From an uncultured Propionibacteriaceae bacterium (lineage in GTDB: Bacteria; Actinomycetota; Actinomycetes; Propionibacteriales; Propionibacteriaceae): DNA of 14,122 nucleotides. Below, one piece after another: positions 7,089 to 14,029 of the stretch. The number at the start of each line of letters is the position of its first letter. Within the stretch, counting starts at the first letter, position 1. The notes under the pieces were generated by a model. That model was not told the DNA's origin and searched no databases. It worked only from the letters and a program-made list of their open reading frames with translations. The translations under genes were made by a program, and so were the position numbers. The stretch is taken from positions 1 to 14,122 of the forward strand of contig CAKZJI010000047.1 of NCBI GenBank assembly GCA_936941515.1. Direction: 5' to 3'.

Positions 7089-8303
7089 TCACCTGCTCTC
7101 GGCCCAGCGGGCCAGCTCCCTGGTGCGGGTCAGTTTGTCGAGACCCGCGTCGATGGCTCCCAGGAAGGGGCCGTCGAGGCCGATCTGTGAGGTCAGGATC
7201 GGGGGCAGTGAGGTTTGGCGATGCCGCATCGTCGCGCTGCGCAGCCCCTCGTCGAAATATCCGGGGGCTGCCTCCAGAAGGGCTGGGGCTAGGCCTGCGA
7301 CGGTGATGACGTCAGGGTCGGTGGTGTTGATGAGCCCGCCGACCCCACGGCCGAACGACCACGCGCTTGACTGAACCACCTGGCGATTCACCGGGTCGGT
7401 GGAGTGGATGGCCTGCGTGACGGTGTCAAGCGTGGGGGTTTTGACGCCCAGCCGCCTGGCGAGCATCGGACCGCTGATGACGGTGTTCCAGCAGCCGGTG
7501 GCCCCGCAGTCGCAGTGGGCCCTGGGGTTGCCGAACGGCAGATGGCCGACCTCCATGGCTGCTCCCGTCGACCCATTGAAGGGGCGTTCGCCGACGACCA
7601 GGCCGCCGCTGACCCCGGCGCCTAGCAGCAGATGCAGTGAAGTGTGGTGGCCGCGTGCTGCGCCACGTCGCGCCTCAGCCAGGGCCGCGAGGGTGCCGTC
7701 ATTGTGTGCCATGAAGATCGAGTGGGGTGGCTGGATGGGGGCCAGGTCCACCTGATCCCATGGCAGCGCCGACGACTGGGCGACGACGGTCCCCCGGACC
7801 GTGGCGGCCACCGCGACGGAGGTCACCCGCAGCCGGTATCCATAGGTTTCGTGGCACCAGACGAGGGTGCGGGCTAGGGCTTCGACGACGCGGACGGGGT
7901 TGGGGTCGTCGTGGTTCTCCTCCAACCGCTCGATGATGACACCGTCAAGTCCCGCGATGCCGAGACGCCACCGGGTGCGCATGATCTCCAGGGCTGCGAT
8001 CACTGGGCCGCGAGGGTGGGTCACGATCTGGGCGTCGTGGCGGCCACGTTTGCCGGGCACCTCCTGGACGGTGTCCAGGAGGTCGGCCTCGCGTAGTCTG
8101 GTCAGGGCCCCGGTGATGGACCTGTCGTCGGCCTCCACGCGTTCGGAAAGCTCGGCGTAGGTGATCCGTCCGTTGTGTTGTCGCACCGCGGCGCAGATCT
8201 CCGCGGGCAGCCTCCAGTGCTGGCGTATCGCGATGTCGCGGTCTTGTCTCATGCGGGCCTCGGGCTGGTCAGTCGTGCGGGGCAGGGGATCTGCCTGTCC
8301 CAT
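7089..8303 (-). CDS. ROK-family (NagC/XylR-type) transcriptional regulator
   Basis: A 404-residue repressor-type ROK protein. An N-terminal winged helix-turn-helix (about residues 32-78) precedes the ROK fold. NDGTLAALAE (about 201-210) holds the conserved Asp. GAGVSGGLVVGERPFNG and AMEVGHLPF form the sugar/zinc region. CDCGATGCW (264-272) is the ROK zinc motif, with H254 as fourth ligand. The N-terminal ATP motif DxGxT of ROK kinases is replaced (ALEIMRTRW), so this is a regulator and not a kinase. The start at 8303 has GGAG seven bases upstream. An upstream GTG at 8465 would add 54 Ser/Thr/Gly-rich residues with no family match and is less likely. It may control the adjacent MFS gene, and its ligand is unknown. 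Confidence 0.88.
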   Translation of the reverse strand: MGQADPLPRTTDQPEARMRQDRDIAIRQHWRLPAEICAAVRQHNGRITYAELSERVEADDRSITGALTRLREADLLDTVQEVPGKRGRHDAQIVTHPRGPVIAALEIMRTRWRLGIAGLDGVIIERLEENHDDPNPVRVVEALARTLVWCHETYGYRLRVTSVAVAATVRGTVVAQSSALPWDQVDLAPIQPPHSIFMAHNDGTLAALAEARRGAARGHHTSLHLLLGAGVSGGLVVGERPFNGSTGAAMEVGHLPFGNPRAHCDCGATGCWNTVISGPMLARRLGVKTPTLDTVTQAIHSTDPVNRQVVQSSAWSFGRGVGGLINTTDPDVITVAGLAPALLEAAPGYFDEGLRSATMRHRQTSLPPILTSQIGLDGPFLGAIDAGLDKLTRTRELARWAESR

Positions 8304-8639
8304 GTTCGCACTCCGGGGATGCACATTGCGGGACGCGGCCCCGGTGTCCCCGGAATCCCCGGTGACGGGACCTGTCGCGCTGATGCTGGGACTTGTTTTC
8401 ACCAGGGTGGACCCAGCTCTGTTGTGAGAAGACTGGCCTGTTCCTACGGCTCCAATGTGGGTCACCCAGGCTCGCTGGCAATGGTCGTTATATAGGCCTT
8501 ATGGCTTCGCTCACCCCAGGACAGGAGCAGCCGCTCGTCGGCCTGCTGCAAAGTGGCGGCCGTGTTCTGGTTGAGTTCACGTTTGGTGACTGTGCGTGTA
8601 CGCCCGATGTAGTACTTCGGTCGGATATCTTCGCCTTCC
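8304..8639. other. Upstream region of the ROK gene with a possible leaderless plus-strand ORF
   Basis: No firm gene lies here. On the plus strand TATATA (8489-8494) is followed by six bases and an ATG at 8501, the same geometry as the promoter at 9558. The frame from 8501 gives about 50 plausible residues (MASLTPGQEQPLVGLLQSGG at the start) with GC-rich third positions, then runs into the antisense of the membrane protein gene to 8767. No -35 element is visible and the family is unknown. On the minus strand the same TATATA could serve the ROK gene. Confidence 0.25.
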
Positions 8640-9032
8640 TCAGAGCACTCCCCACGCTCCCCAGAGCAGCAGCACTGTCACCGCAAGGAACAGGGCCCAC
8701 TGGGCCTGCCGACCGTAGTCACCCTTCCTTGCCCTGGAGACCAACAGAGTGGCCAGCCAGGCGCTGAGATATCCCACCTGGAGGGCCAGCAGGAGTGCGA
8801 TTAACGGCCAGGACTGCGGGATCACGCCAACCCCGACCAACAAGATGACCGTTCCCTGAGCCAACAGGTCGATGCTGGCCATGTGGAAAACGCAACGCCC
8901 GGTCAGCCAGTAGCTGAAGTGGCTGCCATCGGCGTCGGGACGGAGGCGTTGTTGCTCCCGGTCTCCCGCGATGGTGTGCACAGCACAGGCGATCAGCAGC
9001 AGCACTCCGGCGACGAGGAAGGGGATGTTCAT
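8640..9032 (-). CDS. Small four-helix membrane protein of unknown function
   Basis: A 130-residue protein with four hydrophobic segments at about residues 3-22, 52-71, 74-96 and 110-129. Between the first two are conserved-looking polar residues (H19, R25, R46, H50). I recognise the pattern of uncharacterised small bacterial membrane proteins but cannot name a family. The ATG overlaps the stop of the upstream small ORF in an ATGA arrangement, and GGTGAG just before it is a usable ribosome binding site. The C-terminus (LLLWGAWGVL) looks complete. Confidence 0.75.
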   Translation of the reverse strand: MNIPFLVAGVLLLIACAVHTIAGDREQQRLRPDADGSHFSYWLTGRCVFHMASIDLLAQGTVILLVGVGVIPQSWPLIALLLALQVGYLSAWLATLLVSRARKGDYGRQAQWALFLAVTVLLLWGAWGVL

Positions 9033-9142
9033 GACTCACCCCCGATGGCCTGTCGTCGCTCTGTTCTCGCACCGTCGCAGGCGATGGCGATGGCGAAGGT
9101 CTCGGTGGTCCTGTGGAGCCCCAACACAATTTTTAAATCCAT
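9029..9142 (-). CDS. 37-residue small ORF coupled to the membrane protein gene
   Basis: Reading ATG at 9142-9140 to TGA at 9031-9029 gives 37 residues starting MDLKIVLGLHRTTETFAIAI. From the ninth codon on, third positions are mostly G or C, as in neighbouring real genes. Its stop overlaps the ATG of the membrane protein gene by four bases (ATGA), a classic coupling arrangement. Only a weak GAG precedes its ATG. It may be a leader peptide, or the remaining 3' end of a larger gene (for example a regulator) lost upstream. Similarity to a known protein cannot be judged at this length. Confidence 0.4.
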   Translation of the reverse strand: MDLKIVLGLHRTTETFAIAIACDGARTERRQAIGGES

Positions 9143-9569
9143 GCTCAAAAACTGTACCAGAACTCGTACGCTCAAGGGCAACCCTGCTGGCAGCCAGACG
9201 GTGGCTCAGGCAGCCACAACGACGATCCGTGTGCCGCAAAGGTTGCGTGGAGTCGGCTGACCTCGCCCCGGGAAGGGGCCAGATGGTTTGCGCACGTGGG
9301 TCATCCATGAAGAGGTTCGATTCAGGCGTCAACCCCACCCCAACCGCCATCGCCGAAAAACCTGGGTGAACGCCCCGAGTCATCCTGAGCTGCCTCACCC
9401 CAACCCCTGTGAACGCCTCTTCGGTTGCGTTCGCCACGGGACACTGCCTCGGGCCCTGGGGAAGAAGGCGAGTATGTCTAAGAGGGTGAAGAGGGGAGGG
9501 CCTCGGAAAGCAGGAAAGTATTGGCTCTTTAACTTGTGCGGATGGCTGCTATCTCTCTATATTTGCAAT
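9143..9569. other. Boundary region between chromosomal genes and the acquired region
   Basis: I support no gene here. It holds an imperfect duplicated module: CACCCCAACC at 9336 and 9396, followed by GTGAACGCC at 9366 and 9409. A possible hairpin lies at 9411-9432 (GAACGC/GCGTTC around a UUCG-containing loop), without a T tract. Base composition drops towards the right end. I see no tRNA gene or integrase that would explain the boundary. Confidence 0.3.
9534..9563 (+). promoter_or_regulatory. Leaderless-type promoter of the AlbA_2 gene
   Basis: TTGTGC (9534-9539), an 18-base spacer and TATATT (9558-9563) are followed by six bases and the ATG at 9570. Transcription would start at or next to the A of the ATG. 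There is no Shine-Dalgarno sequence, which agrees with a leaderless mRNA, a common arrangement in actinobacteria. The -35 matches the consensus at only three positions. Confidence 0.5.
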
Positions 9570-10885
9570 ATGACTTTTACTGCGCTTCATCGCGCCCTTG
9601 GTCGTGAACCTAGTCCGCTGACGGACGAACTACTAGATTGTGCTGTCGAACGGGGGGTGAAGGAATCTGGCGACTTGGACTGGAAGTCGAAACTCCCGCC
9701 GAGGGAAGGGCTGCCGAATACAGACTTTCCGAAAGACGTGGCGGCGATGGCAAACAGTGGTGGGGGTGTCATCGTGTACGGTGTTCAGGAGTCCCAGAAG
9801 AAAGCTATCGAACGAGTTGATGTGGGAGAGTTCGATGAGGCGTATGAGCGATCATTGCGCTCTGCCGCGGTCACTGCTATTTCACCGCCGGTGTTTGGCC
9901 TGAGTGTGCATCGCCTTGACGAGGCAGATAAACGTGCTGTTGTAGTCGAGGTGCCGGCCAGTATCGATGGACCACATCTCATTTACAAGAAAGAATATTT
10001 CGGGGCGCCAGTGCGGAATGATGCTGACACCGTGTGGATGAAAGAGCGTCAGATTGAGGCGATGTACCGTATGCGTTTCGATGAGCGTCGTCATGCCGCT
10101 GAAGTTATGAATAATCTGTACGCCGAGGCGGCAGCAAGTCGTGACTCAGGAAAACGTGCTTGGTTTATAGCGGTTGCCCACCCACGTTTTCCTCGAATTG
10201 GCAGCCAGCTGACACGCGATGACGCATCTTACCTTCTCAAAGAGGCTGAAAAATTCGGACCCTCTTGCACAAAAAATTATGGAGGCTTATTCACAGCTGC
10301 TGGCAACTGGGCTCTGATAAGGGATTTCGCTGTTTCTGATACCCCCGTGAATAAGCCTCATGGCATTCATCCGGTGAAAAATGTTGATCTTAATAAACTT
10401 CGACCAGGCCTGCGTCGATGGTGGGCGTTCACCACTGCTACAGATGATTCCTCGGTCCGGAGTGAAGCGTGGATGGGTATCCATCAGGACGGTTCCGTCA
10501 CGGTTGCAGCGACTGTCGGTGGGCACCGGAAGAACGCCCATGAATACTTGGATGGTTGGCAAGTTCGCTCGGATTCCGTCGAATGTGCCGTGGCGGATTT
10601 CATGGCGCTCGTGCGCGCGATGATGAAGAAGAGTGGTAGCAACGAGTTGGGATCGACTGGCGTGGCGAACAGCCGTTGGAAATTTTGGGAATCGTTGACA
10701 ACAAGGAACTGCATGAAAAAGCCACTATCCCGCTCAATACGTATACGCCCATCGAGCTCACAGTGAATACCGCCGAGTCTGACGTGAAATTCAAGCGGCA
10801 TGTTTATGATCTCGCTAAGGACTGTGTCAATCAGGGTGGGGTCTTGGACTTGCGGTGGATCTGCCCTCCTAAGGATGAGGACTAG
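9570..10885 (+). pseudogene. AlbA_2 (Schlafen-type) domain protein with an apparent frameshift
   Basis: The N-terminal domain matches the AlbA_2 pattern, a putative nucleic-acid-binding fold frequent in defence and mobile regions: ESGDLDWKSKLP (32-43), DFPKDVAAMANSGGGVIVYGVQE (52-74, given for its DxAAxAN-GG-GV signature) and APVRND (146-151). The rest, to about residue 438, is an unassigned C-terminal region. The first frame is coherent to about 10645, then degenerates until a stop at 10766. A -1 frame resumes as VGIDWRGEQPLEILGIVDN and ends normally at 10885. One missing G at about 10646 (GAGTT for GAGGTT) would join them into about 438 residues. Codon use is visibly more A/T-rich than in the left half. 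Either a recent mutation or a sequencing error is possible. An earlier in-frame ATG at 9474 is less likely because the family-like sequence starts at 9570. Confidence 0.75.
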
Positions 10886-11617
10886 GAAGGCTTCGCGTAA
10901 AGTGGCTCACAGGAAAAGTATAATAGGGACTTGGACTTCTCCATTGCTTCGGGCTGGGCATCGGGACTGAGGTGAAGCAGGATCCTAGTCTCGCGGAAGC
11001 CATTCATGAGTTCCTGGGGAATTGGCTACCATCCGTGACCTGTTGTGACACTCTGGGGGTTCGTGTGGCTGACATTCGGTGATGGTTGCTTATGATCTGG
11101 AGTACGATGGGCATCGTCGTATCAATGACTCCGTGCGGCTAGGTGCTGTCGAGGGTGATCGCGGTGCCGACTCCATGCCATGAGTTTTCTTGTCACAAGA
11201 AAACTCGCCGAGTGGTTCCGTCGCCGTATTTTTACCTAGAGCATGTCCCGGTGGGATTCAAGCTGATGCGTCAACCTTGTCGTAAGCACCCCCTGCATGT
11301 GGACTGTTTGCACAGCGCCTGTGTCCGTGAGGTGTGCTCAAATTTGCCTTTTGGTTACGTAGACACTCTGATCAATGGATCAGTGATACCCTGCGAATGC
11401 TGCTTGACTTTCGCCGCCAACCTGAGTGACGCCATCTGCGCCTAGTTCATCTGCTCAGGTAGGGTCGCTACGATGACCACCCGCGCCCGGCGCACTGTTC
11501 CCATTGTGGTGGCTGAACAGTTCGTCGTGTACTCCTAGTCCAACACCACTGTCAGCGACACGACTTCCAGCCCAAATCGGTGCTGCGTTTGATGAGCGCA
11601 TGAGGGTTAGCTTCTGG
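10886..11617. other. Non-genic decayed region with broken coding pieces
   Basis: No intact gene is convincing in this 0.7-kb stretch. Short plausible pieces on the plus strand are 10927-11082 (includes EVKQDPSLAEAIHEFLGNWL, ending TGA at 11080-11082) and 11082-11183 (starts MVAYDLEYDGHRRINDSVRL). The second begins in another frame with a TGATG overlap, as expected of a frameshifted gene. A perfect TATAAT lies at 10919-10924 without a clear -35. The 100-residue frame at 11143-11445 is Cys-rich, crosses a palindrome and has no natural character. I read the whole as remains of one or more genes. Confidence 0.45.
11182..11206. repeat. 25-bp palindrome with 12-bp perfect arms
   Basis: GAGTTTTCTTGT at 11182-11193, a single central C, then the exact inverse ACAAGAAAACTC at 11195-11206. 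It is A/T-rich in a mixed-GC setting and is not followed by a T tract, so it is not a typical intrinsic terminator. It could be an operator for a dimeric regulator, a cruciform or hairpin site, or an end of a mobile element. No second copy is evident elsewhere in the window. Confidence 0.8.
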
Positions 11618-11745
11618 TCAAGAGATCACCGACCGCAGGTTTGCGAAACAAGTGTTCTCCACCCGTCTAGATATCACCGACGATGAACGATTCCGCCTGC
11701 GTCTAGCAGAACTATTTGTCACGATCATTTGCGAAGCGCACTCAA
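11604..11745 (+). pseudogene. Fragment of an unidentified plus-strand gene, cut at its 3' side
   Basis: In this frame the sequence reads as natural protein, including EITDRRFAKQVFSTRLDITD and DERFRLRLAELFVTIICEAH. A stop at 11601-11603 opens it, and downstream it becomes antisense of the nuclease gene. There is no good start codon at its left end. I do not recognise the family. It is convergent with the truncated nuclease gene, which repeats the arrangement seen at the left edge of the window. Confidence 0.35.
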
Positions 11746-12721
11746 CCAGCGATGATGGAGGCGAGGAAACCGGACAGGAGCACGGAGCATCGTGCATCTC
11801 CAGCAGCTCGATCTGGTCACGGCTCGCCTCGGTACACAGGATCAGACCGATCGGTGGGTTCTCATCCGCCTGGCGCTCATGCCGATCCAGCCACTTGAGA
11901 TAGAAGTTCATCTGCCCCTGGTAGCTCGGCTTGAACTTGCCAACCTTCAACTTCACCGCGATCAACCGGCGCAGCGGACGCGAGTAGAACAGCAAGTCGA
12001 GGTAATAGTCATCGCCGTCGAACGTCATACGCTTCTGACGCTCAACGAACGCCCACCCACGCCCCACCTCTAGCAGGAAGGACTCCATGTCACGGCGGAG
12101 CGCAGCTTCGAGATCTCGCTCCAAGAAAGTGTCAGCGAGCCCCAGCATGTCCAGCAGCATCGGATCACGGAAGGCATCGAGTGGCACCGCCGATCCCTCT
12201 GGAATCTGCGAGTCAGCGATCTCACGGCGCTCAAAGGCTTTGCGGTCGATAGCCTGGCGCAGATCACGAACTCCGAGTCGGCGCTCAATGGTCTCCTTCA
12301 CATAGAACGCTCTCGCCTCAGAACTCGACACTGGCAACAGTGTCTTGAAGTGGGTCCAGCTCACTTGTCGCCCCAATGAGGCGACAACTTCCTGGTCGTG
12401 CCCCGCACGGTCCTCGTGAAGCACGGCCACGTCGATCATCCGCCCGATGTACCAGTTACGCAGCGTCAAGGTCGCGTTCACCTGCGCGGCCGTGAATGAC
12501 TGCGCTTGATCGATCAACGCAGACACCCGCTCCACGAGATCACCGCCTTCGGTGCTGACGGAATCTGCGATGATCTGAAACGACTTCATGCCGACACCGA
12601 TTAGAGGTGGCTCCGCGTCAGGAGAAAAATCACTCCCTTGTGCCGTTGCAGAGGCTTCTGAGCGATCGGAATTGTCGCTGTCATTGATGCTCATCTCAGA
12701 CCTAACGCAGTCATCAGACAC
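11618..12721 (-). CDS. YhcG/DUF1016-type PD-(D/E)XK nuclease, degenerate
   Basis: A 367-residue frame whose core matches the YhcG (DUF1016) family of PD-(D/E)XK proteins found in defence and mobile regions. The N-terminal part has AQVNATLTLRNWYIGRMI (79-96) and QVSWTHFKTLLP (119-130). The nuclease part has LDLLFYSRPLRRLIAVKLK (241-259), FKPSYQGQMNFYLKWLD (263-279) and PPIGLILCTEAS (289-300). The catalytic D is D242 and the Lys is K259. The usual Glu (ELK) is Lys257 here, codon AAG. The family's central GFS-xx-NL segment between residues 110 and 118 appears missing. After MHDA (312) the expected VAEY-containing C-terminus is replaced by unrelated sequence. The GTG at 12721 overlaps the upstream gene end; ATG at 12694 is an alternative start. 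It is probably inactive. Confidence 0.75.
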   Translation of the reverse strand: MSDDCVRSEMSINDSDNSDRSEASATAQGSDFSPDAEPPLIGVGMKSFQIIADSVSTEGGDLVERVSALIDQAQSFTAAQVNATLTLRNWYIGRMIDVAVLHEDRAGHDQEVVASLGRQVSWTHFKTLLPVSSSEARAFYVKETIERRLGVRDLRQAIDRKAFERREIADSQIPEGSAVPLDAFRDPMLLDMLGLADTFLERDLEAALRRDMESFLLEVGRGWAFVERQKRMTFDGDDYYLDLLFYSRPLRRLIAVKLKVGKFKPSYQGQMNFYLKWLDRHERQADENPPIGLILCTEASRDQIELLEMHDAPCSCPVSSPPSSLVECASQMIVTNSSARRRRNRSSSVISRRVENTCFANLRSVIS

Positions 12722-13430
12722 CCGCCTTTACAAGTGTCGAGACGGCGGCGTTTATCAACTTCGCCGCAACATTCAGAGCGGAATTGCATTGCTCAGCCAC
12801 CTCGTTGATGTCTCGAGGTTGTCGGGCCACTGAACTACCCAAACTCTCAGTGAAGTCCATCTGATGAACAATCTCATTGCGGGCAGTAAAGAACTTGTCG
12901 AGATCATCCACAACAGATCTACTCAATGTAGATGCGGGCAGGCCCAAGACGGTCACGACACGCTTCTTTAGGTCCCCGCTCCCTTGGAAACTTGCCTTCG
13001 TCTTCTGTGATAGATAGTAGGTGAGGATTGTCTCATCGATCTCCATCTCCAGCAGTACGCCACGGAGACCTGAATCTACAACCTTTGCAGGAATCTCTTG
13101 CTTAAGAAACTCCCGAAATTGAGCATGTGCGCCTGTTTTAGATGCGCGAATCAGTACCCGCCCAGCATCATTTACCAATCGTGTCATCGACGCGTCAATG
13201 CCTGCGGACGAAAAGACCAGCGCCGCCCGCAGTAGGTCGACTTCTCGCTGCGCTCTACGCCCCTTCGTGGAACCGTTCGCGGCGCGACGTCCCCTCTCGA
13301 GTTCTTGTGCCGTAACGAGAATATCGTCAACACTCCGATAGGATCCATCTAGGAGACGACGCGCTTGACGCACCGACGGAGCCTTCACCCTCGGAGGAAT
13401 CTTCACCAAATCTCGGAGCACCTGTCCCAT
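12714..13430 (-). CDS. HEPN-like protein with an R-x4-H motif
   Basis: A 238-residue, mostly helical protein. The decisive feature is FFTARNEIVHQMDF near residues 180-193, giving R184-x4-H189, the catalytic motif of HEPN ribonucleases used as toxins and in antiviral abortive systems. An upstream helix reads DLLRAALVFSSAGIDASMTR (65-84), like the first helix of RiboL-PSP-HEPN-type proteins. That subfamily assignment is from memory and tentative. It starts six bases after the stop of the collapsed gene's C-terminal tail (13437) and ends by overlapping the nuclease gene start, so it lies in the middle of a co-transcribed defence operon. The reading frame shows no damage. A non-toxic partner is not evident, unless the nuclease-family gene or a lost gene served that role. 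Confidence 0.7.
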   Translation of the reverse strand: MGQVLRDLVKIPPRVKAPSVRQARRLLDGSYRSVDDILVTAQELERGRRAANGSTKGRRAQREVDLLRAALVFSSAGIDASMTRLVNDAGRVLIRASKTGAHAQFREFLKQEIPAKVVDSGLRGVLLEMEIDETILTYYLSQKTKASFQGSGDLKKRVVTVLGLPASTLSRSVVDDLDKFFTARNEIVHQMDFTESLGSSVARQPRDINEVAEQCNSALNVAAKLINAAVSTLVKAGV

Positions 13431-13436
13431 GAGTTG

Positions 13437-13951
13437 CTAGTCCTCATCTTCATCTTCGTCGAAATCGAACGCCTGCTGCGACGAACGCGGCGTCGAGGCG
13501 AACTTACGTGCCTGCTCGTTTATGTCGCCCAAGCACTCACCAGACCGTTGAAGAGGATCGCGCCCTTCTTCTCCGCCTCGTGGAACAGCAGGAAGCCCAA
13601 CTCCTTCAGATACAGCCCCGCCATGATCGTCTTGCCCGCGACCATCGGGTCGTGCAAGGCTGCGTATTTGATCCGCAGTGCCTCGGCCGCGAGCCGGAAC
13701 TCATCCGGGTCCGCGTCGTAGGCCGGAGCGGAGTCGAAGTCGCCCGCGATCTCGAAGCGCGCCGCGTCAGCGCTGGTGATCGCGCGGGCACCGCTGCGAC
13801 CGGAATCGTCACGGTAGAAGACCTCGAATAGACCAGCGTCGATCGGGTCGATAGCGATCAGCGTGACGGTCTGCCCCGGCACCAGGCCGCGGAGGCGCTG
13901 TCCCGCGCGCAACGTCGCGAGACTCATGGGTGTCTCGGTCGTCTCAGTCAC
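13437..13951 (-). pseudogene. Collapsed remnant of an SNF2-type helicase fused to another defence-gene end
   Basis: GTG at 13951 follows a strong GGAGG by five bases, so translation starts there. The first ~105 residues (LRAGQRLRGLVPGQTVTLIA, then FRLAAEALRIKYAALHDPMV) match the N-terminal region of SNF2 helicases of the kind found in DISARM DrmD and related defence operons. They jump straight into GKTIMAGLYLKEL, the end of the Walker A helix, skipping about 35 residues. After LKEL (about 13600) helicase sequence ends and EKKGAILFNGLVSAW begins, reminiscent of the C-terminus of DUF1156-type DNA methylases (tentative). This frame stops at 13520. The next frame continues naturally as GDINEQARKFASTP and an acidic tail to the stop at 13437, so one base (a G at 13528-13530) is probably missing. 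An in-frame ATG at 14008 is a weaker start. Confidence 0.65.
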
Positions 13952-13964
13952 GGGCACCTCCTTC
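13952..13964 (-). promoter_or_regulatory. Shine-Dalgarno deciding the GTG start of the helicase remnant
   Basis: On the minus strand AAGGAGG is followed by five bases and the GTG at 13951. It argues against the ATG at 14008, which has AGGA immediately adjacent and no proper spacing. Confidence 0.6.
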
Positions 13965-14029
13965 CAGTTTCCAGGGCAGTCGATCAGGATACGTTCGGCC
14001 TCCGACATTCCTGCCGTGCCGGAGCCGTT

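Noticed and set aside
8304..8465. N-terminal extension of the ROK regulator from GTG 8465
   Set aside because: The added 54 residues are Ser/Thr/Gly-rich without family similarity, and the ATG at 8303 has a well-placed GGAG.
9254..9285. GCCCC/GGGGC hairpin as a terminator
   Set aside because: No T tract on either strand and no gene end nearby.
9315..9340. tRNA-like T-arm sequence GGTTCGATTC
   Set aside because: The flanking bases do not form the T stem and no acceptor or anticodon arms are present.
9036..9437. 133-residue minus-strand frame upstream of the membrane protein
   Set aside because: Arg/His-rich composition without protein character; the small ORF in another frame fits the ATGA overlap better.
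10919..10924. Perfect TATAAT as a promoter
   Set aside because: No -35 element at 16-18 bases and no supportable gene downstream.
11143..11445. 100-residue Cys-rich plus-strand frame
   Set aside because: It crosses the 25-bp palindrome, has no ribosome binding site and no recognisable motif.
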